NCBI RefSeq assembly: GCF_008831285.2
Contig: NW_022204507.1
Location: forward strand, 682,001-746,000
Origin: Nymphaea colorata
Lineage: Eukaryota; Streptophyta; Magnoliopsida; Nymphaeales; Nymphaeaceae
Length of the DNA: 64,000 nt
Reading direction: 5' to 3'
Shown here: positions 47,373 through 59,370 of the stretch, in pieces
Layout of the letters: each line of letters begins with the position of its first letter
Position numbering within the stretch: position 1 is the first letter of the stretch
The notes under the pieces: model-generated
Databases searched by the model: none
What the model saw: the letters and a program-made list of their open reading frames with translations, nothing else
What the model was told of the DNA's origin: nothing
Program-made: the position numbers and the translations under genes

Positions 47373-50300
47373 TATATATATATACCACTTAAATTTGTTT
47401 TGGAAATTATTTTAAACAAAAAGTGAACATCCTATTGTGTACATAATCACCAATTTGAGATGCTAGTGGAATCCAGGTTGGGTTTTATGAAAGATTTCAT
47501 CCAGCTAAAAGTTTGCACCCGAATTTCGTTGTATGAAAACCAAATCAATGGAAATGATGGTGCCTAGGTTGGACTTGGGTTTGAAACCTTTACCCTATTT
47601 CCAACTTGTGGTGACGTATCATCAATTTGGTGACATCCACAAGTCATCCATACCAACGTGTAGAGCATTTGTAGGCGCAACTATTTAAAAGTGTCCTTGT
47701 ATACAGAGTTCATTGTGCCCTGGGATATCTCTTCTACGAGCGTGTCTTTTGCAAATTTAGCCACAAGAAAACCATCTGCCATCAGATCTTGAAATTATAG
47801 ATTTATGTTTTAATTTTAAAAGGAAACGTTTTCCTGGATTTTGCTTTGATAGGAGAGAAAAATAGGGTATATTACTGTCTTTAACCTCTTTTGATTGGCT
47901 TAACTGAGATTTCATTTTAGTATAGTTAGCAAACCCTCGAACGCAGATCGGTCAAAAGACTGGGTTACTGGCCGGTTAGAAAGTTGACTTCGAATGGGTT
48001 AAAATTTTTATAGTGCATTTTTTATAACTAGATAAACAATGTAAGTCTGTGGAAACTTTATGTTTGATTTGTTGATCTCTATGTTTGACAACCATCGAAT
48101 CAACATAAAAATCATGCTTTCCCGGTTGTATCATAAGTTTCACAAGCCACCAAATGCAAAACTTTCTATGTTTAATCCTTTGAGATATTCAGCCTAAGCG
48201 GATCGCAGTCAAGTTTCATGTCATAAATTCTCAAAGAGGTTTCGTTGTTTCATTTGATCATAAATTTCTAACTGATTCATACTGCTGCAGATGGTAGTGA
48301 AGATTCTGCACAGATGGAAGAGCAAATAAAGGAATTGATCCTTCCATTTCGATGCTATTGTACTCGCAAAGACGTATGGTTTAATTCATTATTTGCCTCC
48401 TCATACACACATAACTAAATACATTTGTACACTTTCCATGTGTGCGGGGCTAGAAGTGGCTTATTTCTGCTCATTTAGGTGTATACGTGTAGACTTACTG
48501 CTCTTTTTTTTTTTTTGTCTTTGAATTCAGATCAACTGTAAAGATGTCATCTTAGAGGACAATGACGTGACTAAAGCTATCATCGAATATGTCTCTCAGG
48601 CGACAATTGAAAATCTTGTAGTTGGTGCATCCTCCAGAAGTTCATTCCTCAGGTATTGCTTCGTTCAGTTAGTTGGTGTTGTCAGGACATATTCGGATTA
48701 GATGCACTTATGAGGATTCAAGAGCCAGGACATTTTCTTGAGAGGATGATGATTAAAAGTCCTAGTTTCTGGTTAGATGCTTTCATGGTTTACGCTCAAT
48801 TCGCTTGTTATTTTATAAAGTAAATCTTTCGTGGCAGAAGATTTAAGAGCCAGGACATTGCTTCTAGCATATCCAAAGGCGCACCAGAATATTGCACGGT
48901 GTATACTATTTCCAAAGGCAAGATAACTTCAGTCAGATCAGCTACTCGTGCAGCACCTGTGACGATGATGTCGTCCCGCCCACCCACCAATATCCAACCA
49001 AGTACTAGGGTGGAGCCTGTGGAACCAAGCTTCCAACCTAGCTTAAAAGGTCACTTTTAATTCTGCTTTCTCAAGTTCTCTAATTAGCAGCAGCATGCTT
49101 TTACGATCAGCTTTTTTCTTTTCTTTTTTTTTATCCCTTCGTTTGTTTTATTTTTTAGTTCTTAACTTTGTGTTGCATTGGAATTTACAGCTGAGAGTGA
49201 TGGCATGGACACAATCAAGTAAGTAAACACACCGACCTTGTGATACTGTTGATTTTTGTGTGACTTAAACAGTGCAGAGTATGACAAGCTTTGAGGTCTT
49301 AGAACAGAACAGCAATGGTTTTGACTTAAACAGAGGAAGCCAGTAGAGTAAGCTTCAATTGACTTTGGCAGTTGTTTTGCATGAGCCAATCAAATCATTA
49401 ATTTCAGTGGATGAAGTGATCATACATTAAGTTTGATCAGCAAATGAAAACCACACTGTGAAGGTGGACAAGTAGCACATGGGCTTGATCCCTCATGTTG
49501 TTGGTTTGTTTCTGGCCATGGAGTGTTTAGAACGAGTTCAGTAGTTTTCTGAACTTAGAAGATAAATGAATAGCGAAGTGCTTGGTAAGTACATGATTTT
49601 TGTTTTGGTGTAATCAGGTCTCCATTTAACAGACCAGGAAGAGGATCAGGTGCCCGGAATAGCATCGAGCTGAATATGCATGAAACTGACATATCCTTTG
49701 TTAACCCCAGTAGTCGGCAGAACATAGAAAGACCATTTCCCTCGCGTGATTATAGTGAATCAGGAAGACCTCCAAGGCTCTCATTTGGGCAAAGTATGGA
49801 TGAGGATATTTTAGCCTCTGGCAACAACAGAAGCTTTCAGTCACCACTTCACTATACACAGAAGTCCATGGACCTTCATTCCAACGAGATGGAGCATTCC
49901 TCTACTTCCTTTGGCAGTGGTGGATCATGGTCATCACAGACAGGGGTAAGTGAACCGTGACAGGAACAAATGTAGAAAAAGCAAGGGATCTACTTCTTTC
50001 TCATACGCCCCTTGCTTTACATTTTCTGTTTTTCTTTGTTATAGGAGGACCTCGAAGCTGAAATGAGGAGATTGAAGCTTGAGTTGAAGCAAACAATGGA
50101 TATGTACAGCAATGCATGTAAAGAAGCCCTTTCTGCGAAACAAAAGGTATTTTAAGCTTTTTATCAAAGCAGAAGGTGTTTTAACAGGGGGTTCAATACC
50201 CCAAACAAGCAGTGGACTAGACAAGCAATTCTAAAGTAGCACAAGAAAGAAAATAACAACTGAATTTTGGATAATAATAGACTATGCAGTAATAGGAAAG

Positions 50301-53300
50301 GAGATGATCTTAAGAAAATAACAACTGATCTTTGGATAGCAATAGACTACGCATTGATAGGAAAGAAAATGAACTTTGCTTGCGCTATATACCATTGATA
50401 TGCCTGAAAAGGTCAATTTCTATGGTATCCAATTATGGCATTTGCATAAAAATGTAGCTTATGTATGACCAATCTCAAAAGTAGTGTGCCCAACCATGTT
50501 TCTACCATATATAACTCTTTATTTACATTTCATCATAAAAATTAATTCAGTTCTCATTCTTTTGGGACTCCAGATTGCAACTAATTATTTATATTTCTAA
50601 GTTTCTATTGGACGTTCATAAAAAACTGGGTGGCTGCATTTGTTACTTCAAAGTTCAAACTTGAGTACAAAACAATAATTTTTTGTCAGTACCAGTGTCA
50701 ATAGTATGTTCTTCAAAGCATTTAGCTGTGTTCTTATCTTCAAGTGCTGTATAAGAAAATGCCAACTATGTTTCAAATGTAAACAAGATTTCTTAACTTT
50801 GATGTCTTCAAGAATATTGTTGAAACACTTTACTTCAAATAGTAACTTTTATTTTTATCCTTGAATCTTTTATACCAATGTGCTGTTAATAATGACAACA
50901 GATCATTAATTTACCTCATTCAATAATGTCTAAAGAAGACGAATGGTAAAATGAAAGAAGTTGATGAATAGGCATCCTGGGTATTCACGTGACATGCATG
51001 TTGTAGGCGATTGAGCTGCATCGTTGGAAAGTAGAGGAAGAACAAAGGCTGGAAGAAGCGAGGCTAGCTGAGGAGGCAGCACTGGCCTTAGCAGAGAAGG
51101 AGAAGCAAAAATGTAAAGCAGCTATGGAGGCAGCAGAGGCAGCCCAAAGAATAGCAGAGATTGAAGCACAAAAGAGAATAAGTGCAGAGATGAAGGCACT
51201 CAAGGAAGCAGAAGAAAAGAAGAAGGCATTGGACGCATTAGCACAGAATGATGTTAGATACAGAAAGTATACAATTCAAGAGATTGAAATTGCTACGGAC
51301 TTCTTTTCAGAGAAGAGAAAGATAGGTGAGGGTGGATATGGACCTGTATATAGTTCCTACCTGGACCATACGCCAGTTGCAATCAAGGTCTTGAGGCCTG
51401 ATGCAGCGCAAGGGCGGATGCAGTTTCAACAAGAGGTACACGGCTTTCACTCTAACGATTTCATTTTTTCTTCTTCTTCCCTTCGTCATTTGGACTTCCT
51501 ATTCTTCTCTTGTAGCCAATATCATAGGACCAAGTTTCACATGCCAGTTACCTACCTACATCTGATGCTTACCTTCGAAAAAGTTTCTTTGCATTTTCAA
51601 GTATACTGACGTATTACTTATAGATAGTTAATGAGGTAATTCAATGTAATTGGAAAAAGATGGAACCTTTTGGTAGCTTGGTTCAGCTAGAGAAAGCAAT
51701 GTAAAAGTCCTTTAAGCACTTTTGACGGCAAACTGAACATTAAGACAATTACAGATCTTTTTTCTTATACAAGTTGTGTGTCGAAAGGTGTGTCAAGCAT
51801 TGTCACAGAAAACATGTATTAATTGGAAAAAATGTGTTAAATATGCAAAAAAAAAAACAGCCAACCGACTTAAGCAGCAATTAGACGTGTCTTTTAAAAA
51901 AAATGTTAGAAAATAAAAAACATGAACAAAACGTGTATTATGTGTTTTTTCACGTTGTTCAAACAACGGCAAACCTTTTTTTTAAATAATGGCAATGCAT
52001 GCAATATTGAAGAAAAGTTGATTCTCTTTTTAACTTGACCTTCCCTTTTTAATGGCAAAAAGGTACTTTTCGGTAAAAAAGAGGGATTAAGTATGTTGTA
52101 TCACTTCGACGGTTCGTCTCTTCATTTTATTCACTTTTGCTGTGTTGAGTGATGGTTACTGTTTTATTCATCTATAACTAATATGTTGTTGTATATTTCG
52201 TCGTGCTCTTTTTTATGCAATATGGGACGTAAAGCCATGAGGGCTATAAACTTTTGTTAGTTATGTATTTGCTACATTATTAGTTTTCATTTTCTAGTTT
52301 TAACTTGTTGCTTATCTAGTCATTTTTCAATGTTTTTTAATTTATTATTTATTTTACTATATATAATTTTTATGATTTTCTTTGAATTTTTTAAAATTTG
52401 CCAGATTTTCTAGAGATATACAACTTTGGTGTATTATACCTGATGAATTTCTCACAGTATAATACTCATATACAATATATGAGACAACTGTCACGCCATG
52501 TAGCACTACTTGCAACCATGAATTAGATGCATCAGATGACCATATCATTTTTCAAGTGAACATAGTGTTTTTTGTCTTTGTTAGACAGAAACGTGCTCTC
52601 GTGCATGTGCATTCCAATTACAGCCACTAAATTTTGAAGCCATCAAACGTATGTGCAGTTTATCAAGTCAAGTTTGTCACTATCAAACTTGTGCAGGTTG
52701 AAGTTCTGAGCTGTATAAGGCATCCCAACATGGTGTTGCTCCTTGGTGCCTGCCCAGAGTATGGTTGCCTTGTTTATGAGTACATGGCCAATGGCAGCTT
52801 GGATGACTGTCTTTTCAGGCGAGGAAACACTCCTCTTTCATGGCAGCTTCGGTTCCGGATTGCAGCAGAGATTGCAACCGGTCTACTTTTCCTCCATCAG
52901 ACCAAACCAGAGCCTCTGGTCCATCGGGATCTTAAGCCAGCAAACATCTTGCTTGACAGAAACTTTGTTGCCAAGATCAGTGATGTTGGACTTGCTAGAC
53001 TTGTCCCTCCCAATGTAGTTAACGACGTGACTCAGTATAGGATGACATCCACAGCTGGTACTTTCTGTTACATAGATCCTGAATATCAGCAGACCGGGAT
53101 GCTTGGCATCAAGTCAGATATATATTCCCTTGGCATCATGCTGCTTCAGATCATCACAGCAAAACCACCAATGGGTCTAACACATCACGTTGAACGAGCC
53201 ATAGACAAAGGCACATTGAAAGAGTTTCTGGATCCAGCTGTTACAGATTGGCCTATGCAAGAAACTATGTTATTTGCTAAGTTGGCCCTAAAATGTGCAG

Positions 53301-54248
53301 AACTGAGGAGGAAAGATAGACCTGATCTTGGCACTGAGGTCTTACCACAGCTTGAAAAGCTAAGGGTCTTAGGAGAAGAAAACATGTCATTACCTTATAT
53401 GTTGGGTGGGAGTACAAATGCTTCTCCGAACCACAGCCTTGCTATGATGCGCCAGGTAAACAACTCTTCCCATTGAATTCATTCCTTCATTATACATGTG
53501 TATGTACGCCTCTTTCTCCTTTGGAGAAAAGAGAAAACTATTTAAGGCACAGTAGCCCATGGAAGTCGTATCAACTGGTTCAGAAAACATGAAATATTCT
53601 GCATGGCTTATTTTCCAAGTAGAAAAAAACTTAATCATGCTCTTCTGATGTAAGATTTGGTTTTAGGAGTCACCGCTACCAAACTTTGAAGCTCTTGAAC
53701 AACCTGCTTACATGTGTTTTGGAATGGGTATGTTTAAGACTCACCATAACTTATAATTCACAAAACAATTAATCTGTTTGAAAAGAAAGGGATTTATGGG
53801 CAAAAGCACCACAGATTCTCTCTCCCTCTCTGTTTTGAAAAAGTACTATTAATATTATAGTGGATTGCCCGACTCATAATTAATTACAACCATCATATTT
53901 ATTTAGCTCAGGTAATATATACGCGTGTGCACTGTAAATGGCAGGAGGATATGAACCACATATGTATCTTTACGTGTATGGTACCGAACATGTAATGCTG
54001 CAGAGCTCGATATACATGTTCACCAAACAGAGTGATGCTTTCTCATATGAAGCATAATTGCTGGACATGGGAAACATGAATTTATCATCCGTCAGAGTTT
54101 TTATGCAGCAGGATTTATCATTCAAAGCTGCTTCTTTTTGTTGCAGGAAGTGATCAGTGAATCTATTTCATCTGGGTTTACAAACGAGTCATCCATAAAG
54201 AGCCTTTCAAGCACGTCAACGTCCATGATAGGGAGGAGAGCTTTATAG
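45590..54248 (+). CDS. USP-domain receptor-like cytoplasmic kinase (PUB-like, no U-box)
   Basis: Ten exons join in frame: 45590-45755, 48291-48373, 48531-48652, 48838-49049, 49191-49218, 49618-49945, 50045-50146, 51007-51435, 52697-53455, 54147-54248; 2331 bp, 776 residues. All introns are GT..AG. An in-frame TAA at 45569 supports the ATG. Residues about 10-160 form a USP nucleotide-binding domain (VAVAVDRDKGSQYAVRWAVE; NLVVGASSRSSF). A Ser-rich linker follows to about 313, then an Ala/Glu/Lys coiled coil at about 314-430. The kinase domain runs from about 440 to 715: glycine loop IGEGGYGPVY (453), VAIK Lys474, HRDLKPANILLD (Asp568), DVG instead of DFG (586), then GTFCYIDPEY. DVG is usual in this RLCK-IX/PUB group and not a defect. 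No signal peptide, membrane segment or C-terminal U-box is seen. An RD-type Ser/Thr kinase, probably in stress or hormone signalling. No breaks seen. Confidence 0.92.
46474..46548 (+). mobile_element. Probable tRNA-derived SINE head in intron 1
   Basis: TCTGCTAGCGCAATTGGTTA resembles the box A region of plant SINEs, and GGTGATTGCAAACTGAGTCT, about 30 bases later, resembles the box B region (GGTTGCGAGTTCGAGTC). Spacing fits a pol III internal promoter. The tail and target duplication are not resolved. It lies in the sense orientation in intron 1 of the kinase gene. Confidence 0.45.
47312..47386. repeat. Microsatellite (TC)n(AC)n(TA)n in intron 1
   Basis: Compound dinucleotide run. The open frame it creates on the minus strand (Arg-Glu repeats) is not a gene. 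Confidence 0.9.
51640..52560 (+). other. Intron 8 insertion-like, AT-rich segment
   Basis: Intron 8 (51436-52696) contains AT-rich sequence with AAAACGTGTATTATGTGTTTTTTCACGTTG-type wording (51937-51966 region). Around 52380-52480 it reads TTTAAAATTTGCCAGATTTTC and GGTGTATTATACCTGATGAA. A similar arrangement recurs downstream of the gene at 55040-55390, so both may be copies of an old repeat family. Confidence 0.35.
53667..53727 (+). other. Possible alternative cassette exon of the kinase gene
   Basis: Within intron 9, TTTTAG at 53661-53666 and GTATG at 53728 border 61 bases that read on in frame from exon 9 as ESPLPNFEALEQPAYMCFGM. Because 61 is not a multiple of three, inclusion shifts the last exon and the protein would end GSDQ after four codons, giving about 767 residues with a different tail. 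Skipping it gives the 34-codon terminal exon used in the main model. Which form is made needs RNA data. Confidence 0.4.
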
Positions 54249-54837
54249 AGGAGGGAAGACCTGCTGCTTTTGCCAGTATTTGAAGAGGTAACCCAATGCT
54301 CTGGAGGGGGCCATTAAAGCTTTATAAAGCTGTCAAAACATCTTGCAGGTTAACCAATTAATTTGTTGAATATCCACAAGTTGGTGCACAAGGGCTCTGC
54401 TCTGAGCACCTGCTTTTGTAGGTTAGTTTAAGGCCTTCAAGTCAGCAGAGGTCAAGAAATTGACACTTGGGTGTGCATCCCTTGCTTCTTTCTTTTTAGG
54501 TATAAAACAAAAGCAAGGTACTCCAGGAATTTCGTTTTCACACTGATGGGACGACCTGCGAGAAGAAGACATGGAAAACAACAAACCTGTGCAGCCATTT
54601 CTCGCCATTAACCAAAACACCTGCCCGTTAGCTGATCAGCTGGTGAAGTCCATCATAGCCAAGCCGAGCTAGATGCAACCCAGTTTTGGTCATGTCTAAA
54701 ATGCGTTCTTTTTATGTTTTTCCCGCTGGACCTGCTGCGTATTGTCAGCTTGAAGTAGATTCAAATGTTCATGTATTTCCCTTGTGTTGTACATCTTCTT
54801 GAATGGTTCATGTAACATTAATTATGTGTACTGCTCT

Positions 54838-54843
54838 AATAAA
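54838..54843 (+). terminator. Poly(A) signal AATAAA of the kinase gene
   Basis: AATAAA lies 590 bp downstream of the stop codon in a T-rich context (near TGTAACATTAATTATGTGTA). It is the first good match after a plausible 3' UTR. Assignment is by position. Confidence 0.5.
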
Positions 54844-54849
54844 AATGGT

Positions 54850-56180
54850 ACTTTTGCCATAAAGAACTGCACCTTGATATCTGGAGAATGTTATTGCTCT
54901 TTGGAGTTTGGACGTTCTTCTTCATTTGAAATAATTATAATAAAAAAAATAAGTGTAAATGTGCCGTGTAGTTTGTTTTTGAACGGCTGGATAAAGTACC
55001 TGTTAACCCAATTAGGGATGTGAATGACACAGTCGCTTTCATAGGGAACCCATCTTTTTTGCAAAAAAAACCGTTTTATACTTCAAAAATTGGTCAGCAA
55101 AAAAACCGTCTTTATGAAAAGACAATAAAAATGAAAAAAAAAATCCTAAATACATGAAGAAACAACATTTTTCCGTGTTTTTTGGCTTTCTTATTACTGC
55201 ATTTTATTTTCACATTTTTCTATTTTTTTCAGATTTTCTTCTTTTTAAATTTTTTTAAAAATTTGCTGACACTCTCTCGAAATTTTTAATTTTACAATAT
55301 TATACCCAACAAAAACTTTGCCATTTTAAACTTGTAAACGACATTTGTGACAATAGTAAACGGTCCATGCATCTATTCCAACATCTACCAGACCTGGCCT
55401 AATCAGATCTCCCCAAATCAGATTTGGACCCTTAGTCGCACTCACTTAAATTTCTAAACCAAATCAGGACCAATAGGTTTGATCTTTTACATATAATTTG
55501 ATCCTATGGTCTCCATTTTAGATTTTGCCACTTAAAACTGTATCCATATCTTGAGTCCTAATAGTTTTGGGATTTCGCTCTTATACGGAATCTGGCGAAA
55601 TAAATTTAATTTCATGTCAATATAATGTATTGTTGGCGCGTTTATAACTTCATACGTAGTTATTGTCGTCCAAAATGACGAAAATTGGAGATTTCGACAA
55701 CATATTTCAAAATTGAATGATCACCATGTGAAAGTCGACTGTACAAGTTTAATAATTTAAATCGCATGTCGTTACTTTTTTTCTTTTTTTATTTGAACAA
55801 CTTATGACAACAAAATTATGCACATTCACAGAGTAGTTACCGACTACATCAGATTTACGTTTCAAAATTTTAATAAAGCTTTCAAGTTTCATCCTTGTGT
55901 ACATTCAAGTTCTTTAACGCCGAAAGCTTTTCCTGTCATCGTCTGGGTACAACATTGGGATGTAATTGGCCAACGATACGACTTAATTACCCTCACCGCC
56001 GCTTAAACCTGGAAAAGAAAGAAGGTAAGTTTATGTGATGCCGATGTTTACTCTTAAAGTATAAACTAGCTATTGATTATTCTCGCCAAAAAGAGACATG
56101 CCTATTTAGGCAGAAAAGTTTTGGGCTGAGCTGCACTATTTCAAAATTGACATACTTTAACAGGCATCAATATTACAAAG
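54850..56180. other. Intergenic stretch downstream of kinase gene
   Basis: No gene recognised. 55040-55390 resembles part of intron 8 of the kinase gene. 55818-56006 is a 62-codon frame without a domain. Confidence 0.4.
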
Positions 56181-56183
56181 TTT

Positions 56184-56257
56184 TGGGCTGACGTGGGTGG
56201 GCATCGGGCCTGGTACCCAATGGGCTGACGTGGGTGGGCATCGGGCCTGGTACCCAA
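56184..56257. repeat. Perfect 37-bp tandem duplication
   Basis: 56184-56220 is repeated without change at 56221-56257. The unit begins TGGGCTGACGTGGG and ends GGTACCCAA. It lies at the left end of the hAT-like short element. Confidence 0.95.
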
Positions 56258-56625
56258 CGAGTACCCGATACCCAGCCCAATCTAGCCCAAAAAAACTGGC
56301 CCGGACCGGGCCCATAATGTATTGGGCCAGTCCGGGTCGGCCCAATAGGGTTCGATTCGGCCTGGTAAGTTATTTAATATTATTTGTAATCTATTAATAA
56401 TATATATTTTATATTTATAAAATTTTATTTTATATTTTAAAAAATATTTTTTTTTTAACTGGGCCGAATCCAGGCTCAGCGTTCGGGCATCCAGTCGGGC
56501 CCGAGTTTGGGTGTCGAGCCCCGGTTCAGGTGTCGGGCATCTGGCTGGCCCAAGCCCGACTTTTATCGTGCCGGACTGGCATAAGCCTGACTTTTATTGG
56601 GCCTAACCTACCCGATGCCTAAGCT
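56184..56625. mobile_element. hAT-like non-autonomous element (MITE-like)
   Basis: Both ends are GC-rich with GGGCATCGGGCC on the left and, inverted, CCCGATGCCTAAGC on the right (about 56607-56620), around an AT-rich centre (56370-56450). The interior is full of GGGCC/GGCCC motifs like the sub-terminal zones of the hAT at 3004-9119. There is no coding capacity. I could not fix a target duplication, so the ends are approximate. Confidence 0.5.
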
Positions 56626-57070
56626 TAATAGCAACACTCACATGCATACACCAAATATACCTTTTCTATGCATCAACTTGTAGTTTTTTGGAGGGCATGT
56701 ATTATTTTTCAACTTATTTACCCTTTAAAAAAATGAGTCAAAGATATATTGGTCATTCTATATTTGTATATGAAAAGAAAATATTGTCCTTGGTTGTTGC
56801 CTGGATGGCTAACTTGAAAGGTATTTAAGTTAATGACACCAAAAACAGTGTCAGGATAACAGTATTTCACGAAACTACGTATTAGCTAGGTGTATAGTTT
56901 CACAAATATTAGGCGTATATTACAAAAAGATTATAAAGTAAGAGGAGCAGGTTATATGTTGTTTGAGGGTCTACGTGGCTGCCACATGCCGTGCCGCTAT
57001 CATATGAGTTGGGCCGATTCAGTAATTCCAGCCCATGAAGGACATTAGTTTTCAGTGACGCTCATTAAGA
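56626..57070. other. Intergenic stretch
   Basis: Nothing recognised. Confidence 0.45.
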
Positions 57071-57074
57071 ATAT

Positions 57075-57248
57075 GTTTGGGAACAGTTGTTCAAGTAGTT
57101 CATAAAAATAGTTAAATATTTGGAGAAGATTTATGAAATACTCACATGATCCTGGTACCGTCTCTTTAAGAGACCGTTTGGAAACACTTGTTCAAGTAGT
57201 TCATAAAAATAGTTAAATATTTGGAGAAGATTTATGAAATACTCACAT
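57075..57248. repeat. Direct repeat of about 73 bp, 101-bp offset
   Basis: The stretch beginning GTTTGGGAACAGTTGTTCAA (about 57075-57147) recurs at about 57176-57248 almost unchanged, followed by different sequence. Confidence 0.85.
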
Positions 57249-57269
57249 AATATTGTTCCTCATACCTGT

Positions 57270-57850
57270 CTCTCAGTGCCATTAGACTTTTTATGACAAA
57301 GATAAAGTATCATTGATGACCTTCTAGTGACACTCAAAAAAATGTCTTTCTTGATTTTATATGGATGTATACATATCTCATTGAAGTCGCTTTTATTAAT
57401 GTCCAATATGTCATGGTTGGTTTGCCATAACAGAGGATAACACCAACATAAACATAGTGGCAGCCATTAAATGCCGCTGAAAGCTATCAATGACACACAT
57501 TCGTTATGCCATTGTCGATGGTCTATGGCAGATTGTACGTGCCACTAAAAGGACATCCAATGGCAGAAGAGAATTGCCACTAAAGATCTTTCAATGGCAC
57601 ATATTCAGGTGTCATTACTGATATTTTATGGCAAGTTGAGAACGCCCACTAAATGTTGTTCATTAACACACATCACATTTCATTGTTAACATTCGATGGT
57701 AGACGAAATTAAATTGCCACAGAAGATCTTTTAGTGGCATAAATTCAGATGCCATTATTTAAATTCTACGTCATGTTAATTAAAGATGTCACTGAAGATC
57801 TTTAGTGGCAGTCGAACAACTATTGCACAAAAAGTTAAAAAACACAAAAA
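57270..57850. repeat. Degenerate palindromic repeats with GCCACTAAA/TTTAGTGGC
   Basis: Phrases like TGCCACTAAAGATCTTTCAATGGCA, TGCCACAGAAGATCTTTTAGTGGCA and GTCACTGAAGATCTTTAGTGGCA recur about every 90-130 bp, joined by ATTCAGATGCCATTA. Each is a near-palindrome centred on AGATCTT. Such arrays occur in sub-terminal parts of some plant DNA transposons, but no element ends were found. Confidence 0.6.
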
Positions 57851-58655
57851 TGGCAAATTTTCGTGGTAATATAGAGATCCATTGTCTATAATGAAATTTT
57901 GAAAATATATATTAACGTCCAACTAATTGTAGTAGGGTACAAAAAAATCATGTAATAGAAGTTAGAGGCTAGACTCTAATTGGTATAGATTTCCTGAATA
58001 ATAAAAGAAAAAAATAGTTATTATCTACATGTGAACTACTTCCACTTTAGAATCTTCCGTACGTCCAAGAACCCTTGAACATTCCTTTGCTAATAGTAAC
58101 AAAAGCATCTCTCACCGTTAAGTCAACTCTACGCCACAACACAAAGGTCCCGTGATGATAGCATTCGCGTGGGATGAAGTGAAAAATAATTTCTGCACAT
58201 ATTAGTTATAACTTCTCAAAGCGAAAAGAAAGATAATTAGCAAGTAAGAAGCAGACGAGGATACGAAAAGCAATTTGCCTTAGGTTCAATATTTGCTCTA
58301 CATACATAACTCAGCACGCAAGCAACAAGTGTAGGTGGGTAACCAAAGCATACAATGATTTTAAAAAGACAAAAACCAATTGTCATATATGCAGCAAATG
58401 TTTAAACATAAAAAATGACTAGTTTAAAGGTAAATTTGGATTTTGATAGCTAACATTTCTTTTTGCATCCCCTCCATTACTGCCACAATGCAAACTAGAA
58501 GATTCCAAAGTCACACAGATGCAGCTAAATCGTCGGGTCAATATAGGGGTGTGGGGAGGATACACGGCAGCATATATGGATATGTTCTGCATTGGTTTCA
58601 GGTCGGACCAGATCCATTGAAGCAAAGCTTTACGGCTCGTGGAGACGATCACTCT
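57851..58655. other. Intergenic stretch
   Basis: No gene seen; frames near 58419-58652 have no domain. Confidence 0.45.
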
Positions 58656-58659
58656 ATAG

Positions 58660-58760
<101 letters not shown>

Positions 58761-58979
58761 ACATTAATAGATTACGGTAACTACTTATCTATGTGAATTA
58801 TGTCAACTAGTCCTAAGTAGAGAGGTGTTCCGTGTGGATTAAGAATGGCATTACCTAAATAAAAAGCCTAAACTGAAGTGATTTTCTGAAAACTTGGTAA
58901 GTCGTAGGCCTGTAAAGTCCTTATTAGCGTGGCCTACTTTTAATTTTAGAACAGCATAATGGAACATGACTTGATATTT

Positions 58980-59355
58980 ATTAAGAAGGAAAGGTGTGAG
59001 AGGGTGACTTCATATAGTGTCTGTTCACATGCCTTTTGTTAAAGTTAATAAGTCTAATTCTGCTCAATATCACTCGCAGTCTATTTATGCCCTACTTATT
59101 ATAATATGTTTTAACTTAGTTTACAGTTTTATTCCTTGTAAGTGAGGTCAGTCTTTTATTTAACTTAGGGCGGTCATGTATTTTACTGTCTTTAGTAGAG
59201 TATTAGTTAGGTTTGTTCCCCATTGCTAAAAACTTTCTCTTCTATACAAGTAGAGAATGACGTGAGTAGTGTTGCTGCTGCTGATGTACTCTCATGTATA
59301 TCGAAATAACGTTGAATGTTCTTGTTTTTTATGTTCTAGTTTGTTGGATTTAACA
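58980..59355 (+). repeat. Probable 5' LTR of copia element (left end uncertain)
   Basis: The right border is set by TTTAACA at 59349-59355, directly followed by a primer-binding-site-like TGGTAACAGAACTAG. Upstream sequence has the T-rich, CTTCTATACAAGTAGAGAATGA type of copia LTR ends. The left border and any duplication are not visible to me. Confidence 0.45.
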
Positions 59356-59370
59356 TGGTAACAGAACTAG
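59356..59370 (+). other. Primer-binding site of copia element (degenerate)
   Basis: TGGTAACAGAACTAG resembles TGGTATCAGAGC(TAG), the initiator-tRNA-Met site typical of plant copia elements, with two substitutions. Confidence 0.55.

Noticed and set aside
52634-52696. Extending exon 9 upstream to an ATG at 52634
   Set aside because: Splicing at GTGCAG (52691-52696) joins QFQQE to VEVL in frame as in the kinase family; the upstream bases are intron.
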